NCBI GenBank assembly: GCA_905182985.1
Contig: CAJJDN010000002.1
Span: 124,001-188,000, forward strand
Direction: 5' to 3'
Source: Paramecium sonneborni
Taxonomy: Eukaryota > Ciliophora > Oligohymenophorea > Peniculida > Parameciidae
Length of the DNA stretch: 64,000 nt
The translations under genes and the position numbers were made by a program. A model generated the notes under the pieces. The model was not told where the DNA came from. It saw only the letters and a program-made list of their open reading frames with translations, and did not search any database. Below, piece after piece: positions 59,057-64,000 of this stretch (positions are counted from its first letter, which is position 1; each line of letters begins with the position of its first letter).

Positions 59057-59797
59057 ATGGCAAAAAGAGCACATGTTTTAAAATAAGATATTAGTTATTG
59101 ACATGAAACAGATTTTCCATTAATTTGTATTTTGTGTTTAGGTAAAAATCTTTCTTAGTAGCTTAAATGATTTAATAAAAAATAAAGTTGAAAAATTGAT
59201 TTGGAAATTAGTATCAAATTTTCGCTAGGGTTTTTATAATATTTTAAAATGTTAACCAAGGACATAATCAAGATAGAAATTGTCTAAAATATATGATAGG
59301 CTAGCAGAAAATATAAAAAAAAATCTTCCAGGCAGTTTAAGATTTAATCTCAAAGATTTGATTATTTACAATTGACCATTTTTAGGAGATTAAAAGATTG
59401 AGATTCCAGAATATAAGCAAATAAAGATTATTGGGCTAGATAAATAGAGAGATTATTTTGCTAGATGATAACTATTAAATTAAATTTTGAAAGAACCTAC
59501 TTTTGCAGAGGTAAATTAGTAATTGAACAATGAATAGGATAATGAGGCTAATACCGAACTAATAGAAAATCCTTTAGATGTTAATAATTGATAAATAATG
59601 AAGGGATATGTATTTTCTAAGTTTGGAAAGGTTAATTCAATCAAGATTATGAAATATGGTAAAAACTGCTTTATTCATTTTGGAAAAAAGAAAAAACACT
59701 GAAAATGCACTCAACAGTCTTTACAATAATATCATTATTAAGAATTTTAATTAAATTATTTGTAAAATAACATTTACAAGAGCTTTCTAATAAAAAT
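59057..59797 (+). pseudogene. Decayed RBM22/SLT11-like splicing factor
   Basis: MAKRAHVLKQDISY is followed by TGA where the family has Trp, then HETDFPLICILCLGKN, which matches the first zinc-finger region of RBM22/Ecm2 (Slt11), a protein of the spliceosome active site. Most of the following cysteines are gone. Further on, after more stops and shifts, an RRM-like tail is still readable: GYVFSKFGKVNSIKIMKYGK, NCFIHFGKKK, and in a shifted frame TENALNSLYNNIIIKNF. At least two in-frame TGA (59098-59100 and near 59588) and several frame changes make this a pseudogene and not an intron problem. Probably a decaying duplicate, as expected after whole-genome duplication. Confidence 0.8.
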
Positions 59798-60046
59798 ATC
59801 AACTTTAAGTATCAAATAGTTAATTTATGAGATTTAATCCAAGAGTTGTAACCTGAAATAAATAACAAAGTCTATCCTTTAAAATGGCATAAAAAAATAT
59901 TAAATATAAGTAATAATTAAAAGATAAATGTTTATGCCTCTCTAAAATCAGTTTGTGTTAGTTTACTGGATTCCTAGATGAATTATCTTAATTTAAATTC
60001 ATATTAGATAGAATGTGTAAATATTAAAGATTTATGATTATTATAT

Positions 60047-60907
60047 ATGAACATGTAATTTGAGTAACAAAGAGTGGCTTCTGTTGTAAAAAGGAATTTA
60101 CAGAAATTTAAAATACTAGTTGGTAATAAGGAAAAGAAATTTAATGATCTCTTAACTCCATTTACAAAACTTGATACCTTTATTGATGCTAAATCTATAC
60201 TTAAATAAATAGTTAAGCCATCTAATAAATTATTGGATTCATTAACAACTAATGAAATAAAAAGGTAATAATAATAAAGAAGTACTTTTGTTAATGGAGA
60301 TTATAATTCTGATAATTTTTATGAAAGTGTCGATTTATTGATCAATCATTTAGAAAAAGAATAATCAGAAATGATAACTATTGGAACTAAGAAAATAACT
60401 TAAAGTGAAATTCTTGAATTCAAAACAAAACATCCAAATTATGAATTAGTTAGCAAACAATTTGCTGAGCAATCTAAGAAATTGATTGCTAATTTGAATA
60501 GACAATCAACCAAAATTTTTAATAAGAAATATTCTTTGATACATCTTTCTCCTAGATAATCAATTAGTAATCATATTATTTCTTTAACATCTGAAAGAGA
60601 TCCTTCATAATCAAAATATATTCATTCTAAACAACTTTAAATGTTAGAGTTAAAAACTTAAAAATCTTCATTAAAAATAAAAACAGAACCAAAATCTCAA
60701 AGAAACTATAATTAAAAAATTTAATAGCTAATCAATGATATAGAAGGTGTACACAAATAGATGACTGATGAAACAGGTTAATTACATAAAAAGACCAGTA
60801 GATTTATTTTAAACTAATCTAGAAGTAATTCTAAAATTGCTTAATTCGACTATCTTGCTTCTGATAATAATTTTGCATTTACAAAAATTAAGAAAAGAAT
60901 AATTTGA
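60047..60907 (+). CDS. Hydrophilic protein, unknown function
   Basis: 286 residues in one frame, ATG 60047, TGA 60905-60907, no intron needed. Lys/Ser/Asn/Gln-rich with a better-structured first half (DLLTPFTKLDTFIDAKSILK; EILEFKTKHPNYELVSKQFA). Ends in a basic patch KIKKRII. No domain or signal peptide recognised. The clean frame and composition argue for a real gene. Confidence 0.65.
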
Positions 60908-61320
60908 TTTATAATTCAACATTATATTATTTTTTATAATCTATTAAGTTCTAAAAAGTCTTTTTATATTTAATTATAAATATATTTAATTTATTAAGCT
61001 ACTTTTACATATAGAAACTTTTTAAAAAAAAGATTTCAGTACTTTTGAAATCTCAAGTTTTAGGTACAAAAAATGCCAAATAATAAATCTTTGCTTAAGC
61101 TTAAATAATTAAAAATCATTTTAATTTAAACTTGATTAAATTTTTAGAGTCATTAATATCAAAGTTTTTAATAAAAAGTTTCGAATTGAAATTAAGTTAT
61201 TATAAATCTACAAAGAATAGTAAAATAGCATATTAAATGAATTGAAAAAAGGTTAAAGTTGTAAATAACTATGTTTCTAATACAATAGCTATTAAATTTA
61301 ATAATAAATCTTTAATAGTA
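60908..61320. other. 413-bp intergenic, nothing recognised
   Basis: AT-rich spacer; no motif or frame of interest. Confidence 0.6.
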
Positions 61321-61951
61321 ATGGTTTTTTTGAATATTTAAAATATTTTCAAATTAATAAAATTTAAAATTCCAGTTGTTAGAGACATAATTTTCTAATT
61401 TTTAATCAAATATATTATTGCCACTATATTTTTAATCACTTTGACCACTTCATAATTTGCTATGTTAAATTCAAATTAAGCATTTTCAACTTGTAAATCT
61501 TTCTTATTTTAATTCTTATTTAACTATCAAATCTGAAAAGCTTTAATGGAATTCTATTTATTAAAAATAATCTTATTTTCTGTTCTTTATAATAAATTAT
61601 TGTCCATTTATAATGGATCCTCTACTTTTTAATAAGGCATTTTATTTATTAAAATCCTTATTATGATCCTAGTTTCTTTGATTTTTTCTTTTTCAAACTA
61701 AATTATTTAACAAAAATTGATTATAAAGACTTTAGGGTCTCTATAATTTCTGATATATTTTGATAAGTTTTTTGGTTATTTATTCTGATACCATTTCTAC
61801 AATTACCTTCCCAGTGACAGTAGGATTATTATTATTTTTTTTATCTACTCTTTATATTCTTTTAGTTACTTTTCTTGTCAAATCTATAGGTAAAAAATAA
61901 GTAAAAGCTACATTTTATAGGTATTGTCTATTTATTAATTTTGTGAGTTGA
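61321..61951 (+). pseudogene. Broken multi-pass membrane protein gene
   Basis: From ATG 61321 a frame with hydrophobic helices (YIIATIFLITLTTSQFAML; ILMFIKILIMILVSLI-like segment) contains one in-frame TGA in NYQI-stop-KALMEFYLLK and then needs a one-base shift in a T6 run before SDTISTITFPVTVGLLLFFL, ending at TGA 61949-61951. At least four membrane segments are visible. Two independent lesions suggest a pseudogene, though sequence errors are possible. Family not recognised. Confidence 0.45.
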
Positions 61952-62137
61952 GTAGCAAAACTTTTGATTTCAAAAATTTGTAAAAGCACATGCCTAAATA
62001 AAATATTAATAATCATTTCTATAAAATTTGAAAAAATAAGCACAATAAAGTTTATATGAAGGTATCAGTGAATAATTTTATTAATAAATTAAATAATATA
62101 TACAATTGAATTTAGATATTATAATAAATAATAAAGA

Positions 62138-64000
62138 ATGTTGTCATTTATAATGATTAACTTAATTATAACAAATTCAAAGGCATAGACTGGGGCAATC
62201 AATCCTACTTTATAAATTTAATACTTTGAATATTTAAATTCAGATTGGAATAATTCATTGTATTTTACAATTGAGTCAAAATATGTTCCAGCTTCAATAC
62301 TATACTAAAACAAGACATCAAGCACTAGTAATACCCAATAAATTTTCTGCTTACAAAACAATAGGATATTAGATTCTAGTACATCATATATATTTTTAAC
62401 TTATTTGAGAATTGACAATACATCAAAAACATTAACTCATTTTTTTGAATTTTAAACATAATAACAAAAATACACAGAGAAAATTGTTCTTTAGAATTTA
62501 AATTATGAAGGTTTTTGGTTTTGTTTAGAAATAAGAAATGATGCAAAATAGTAGCAATTAAATATCACTTTTTATTAAAACCTCAATAGAAATATTTTAT
62601 ATTAAAAGATTTTAAAAAATGAGTATTTTCCTATACAAGATTACTTTTCTTATTATCTTGGTGACTCTAAAATTGTAATTATGTTTTAATTAATAAATAT
62701 AGTCAAGTAATCTTGGGTATAATCAATTTTAAGGACCAATAAAATGTCAATTGCTTTCATCAACTTCGAGATTTGCACCTTTAGTTTAGCCATCTTGTAG
62801 TTCTACATCAGGATTAGGGTTAAGAAGTACTTTCAACTATTCTTCAACAAATAGTTTAGATTTTACAATCAGAGATTTAATTTCAAAATCATATGGATGG
62901 ACAGCATGGATAAAAATTGAATAAAATAAAAATTTAGCCATTAATTATGTTAATGTATTACACATCTAATAAAATACGATCTACAATTATTAAACATAAG
63001 TTGGAGGCAGATTAGGTTAAGTATCTTATTCGATTACTCCTACATAATAGATAGTAGAATTAATTTACACAACCTTTACATTTCCAATTATTCCTCCTCT
63101 TGTAAATAATTTAGATCCTTTAGAGAAAATAATTACTTATGAAATACCTATTTAATATTCTCTATATAATTGGCATTACTTTTCATATTCATATAGAAGT
63201 AACTCAATATATATCAACATAAATATGGTATAACAAAATTATTAATTTGCAAAGACTTTGAATAATATTTACTAGTTTTCTGATTTAATTTTAGTAATAC
63301 ATATAGGTGGAACATCATATAATAAAAGTAATAATAATGGTTAATATAATTTACCTTTTTTTTATACTTGCCTAACTGTATATACTCCAAAGTGTTATTT
63401 TACCTGCTCAACTTGTTTTGGACCAAATCAAAATTAATGTTTAACTTGTTCCTCCGCATCTAATAGAGATTTAACAAAAGATAATAATTGTGTTTGTAAA
63501 TCAGGTTATTTAGATACCAATGTTTAATCATGTTTTAGTTATAAAATATCATCAACATCTGAAATATTAATACCTCTTACAAATAAAAAGGGTTATGATT
63601 AAGAAGAACCAATTATAGTATGTTCCTATGGATATTTTAAATACGATAATTAATGCTTTGAATGGTATTAAAAATAATATATTATTAAGTCCAAAATTAA
63701 ATAGTAGGTATTTTTGTCCTGAATGTATCTAATATACAAATACATGGGCTTAAGATCCAAAATGTACAAAAAGATATTCCTAATTTAATTAAAATGAGAA
63801 TAACACATTTATTCAAGATATAGTAGCAGGTGCTGTTATGATGCGTTAGGAATTAGATCCATATGATATTTACCTATTTAGTGATAATGAATTAAAATTT
63901 TGCACTTATTGTAGTTCATTATGTTTAACTCTTCCTTATAGTTAATAGTGCCGTGAAAGTTCTTATTATCATTTAAATTAACCTGTTAAAGTTATATGCA
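62138..64000 (+). CDS. Large secreted/surface cysteine-rich protein, 3'-truncated by window edge
   Basis: Starts MLSFIMINLIITNSKAQ, a signal peptide with a site after SKA. The next 400 residues are Asn/Ser/Tyr-rich beta-type sequence with few Cys. Intron 62675-62702. From about 63370 begins a growth-factor-receptor/furin-like cysteine region: CYFTCSTCFGPNQNQCLTCS, CVCKSGYLDTNVQSC, ICSYGYFKYDNQCFEWY-like, then YFCPECIQYTNTW and FCTYCSSLCLTLPYSQQCRE. Repeats of this kind form the stalks of large ciliate surface proteins. The exon junction near 63685-63712 is uncertain: a 19-nt intron starting GTCC or a one-base error would join the frames. The gene continues beyond the window. Confidence 0.8.

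Overview
This window is macronuclear DNA of a ciliate and looks like a Paramecium, most like the P. tetraurelia group. Three things in the sequence support this. Long conserved proteins read through only when TAA and TAG are glutamine and TGA is the sole stop. Nearly every gene carries GT...AG introns of only about 20-36 nt. Genes lie 7-130 bp apart on both strands in very AT-rich DNA. All coordinates below use that code. Introns are inferred from frame and splice sites, not from transcripts.

Layout. 1-9344: a tandem cluster of ABCC-type (MRP-like) ABC transporters. A 277-N gap flanked by an 853-bp duplicated overlap and a single-N misjoin show that the assembly failed here; the simplest reading is at least three genes. 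9835-13336: a truncated sensor-kinase-like membrane protein, a B-box/LRR protein and a small single-pass membrane protein. 13337-19758: gene-poor, with a 7-unit repeat protein, a frame-disrupted ubiquitin-like gene and decayed fragments. 19759-30685: a signalling block with GSK3, a PP2C phosphatase, an HPt phosphotransfer protein ending in a CaaX box, a CDK with PSTAMRE, a B-box protein and a plasma-membrane-type Ca2+ ATPase. 31332-37970: a C2HC zinc-finger protein, a SAXO-like axonemal microtubule protein, an unknown protein, an ankyrin-AGC kinase and a CCT-motif protein.

38849-42824: a three-ubiquitin-fold protein divergent from a vWA/alpha-kinase with a pentapeptide repeat. 43182-46970: three tightly packed minus-strand genes (Q/N/K-rich protein, FCP1/SCP-like phosphatase, BCNT/Swc5-like chromatin protein). 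47117-51301: short secreted proteins, a SAC1 phosphoinositide phosphatase and a coiled-coil protein. 51432-58685: a 4.4-kb helical-repeat protein, a RING-H2 E3 and a B-box-like protein. 59057-64000: an RBM22/SLT11 pseudogene, an unknown gene, a broken membrane-protein gene and the start of a large secreted cysteine-rich protein.

The annotated set is mostly signalling and ciliary: kinases, phosphatases, phosphorelay, Ca2+ export, phosphoinositide turnover and axonemal microtubules. Several otherwise good genes carry a one-base frame break in a short homopolymer; these may be assembly errors, real decay or, in one case, a slippery site. No tRNA, rRNA, CRISPR array, transposon or viral gene was recognised.
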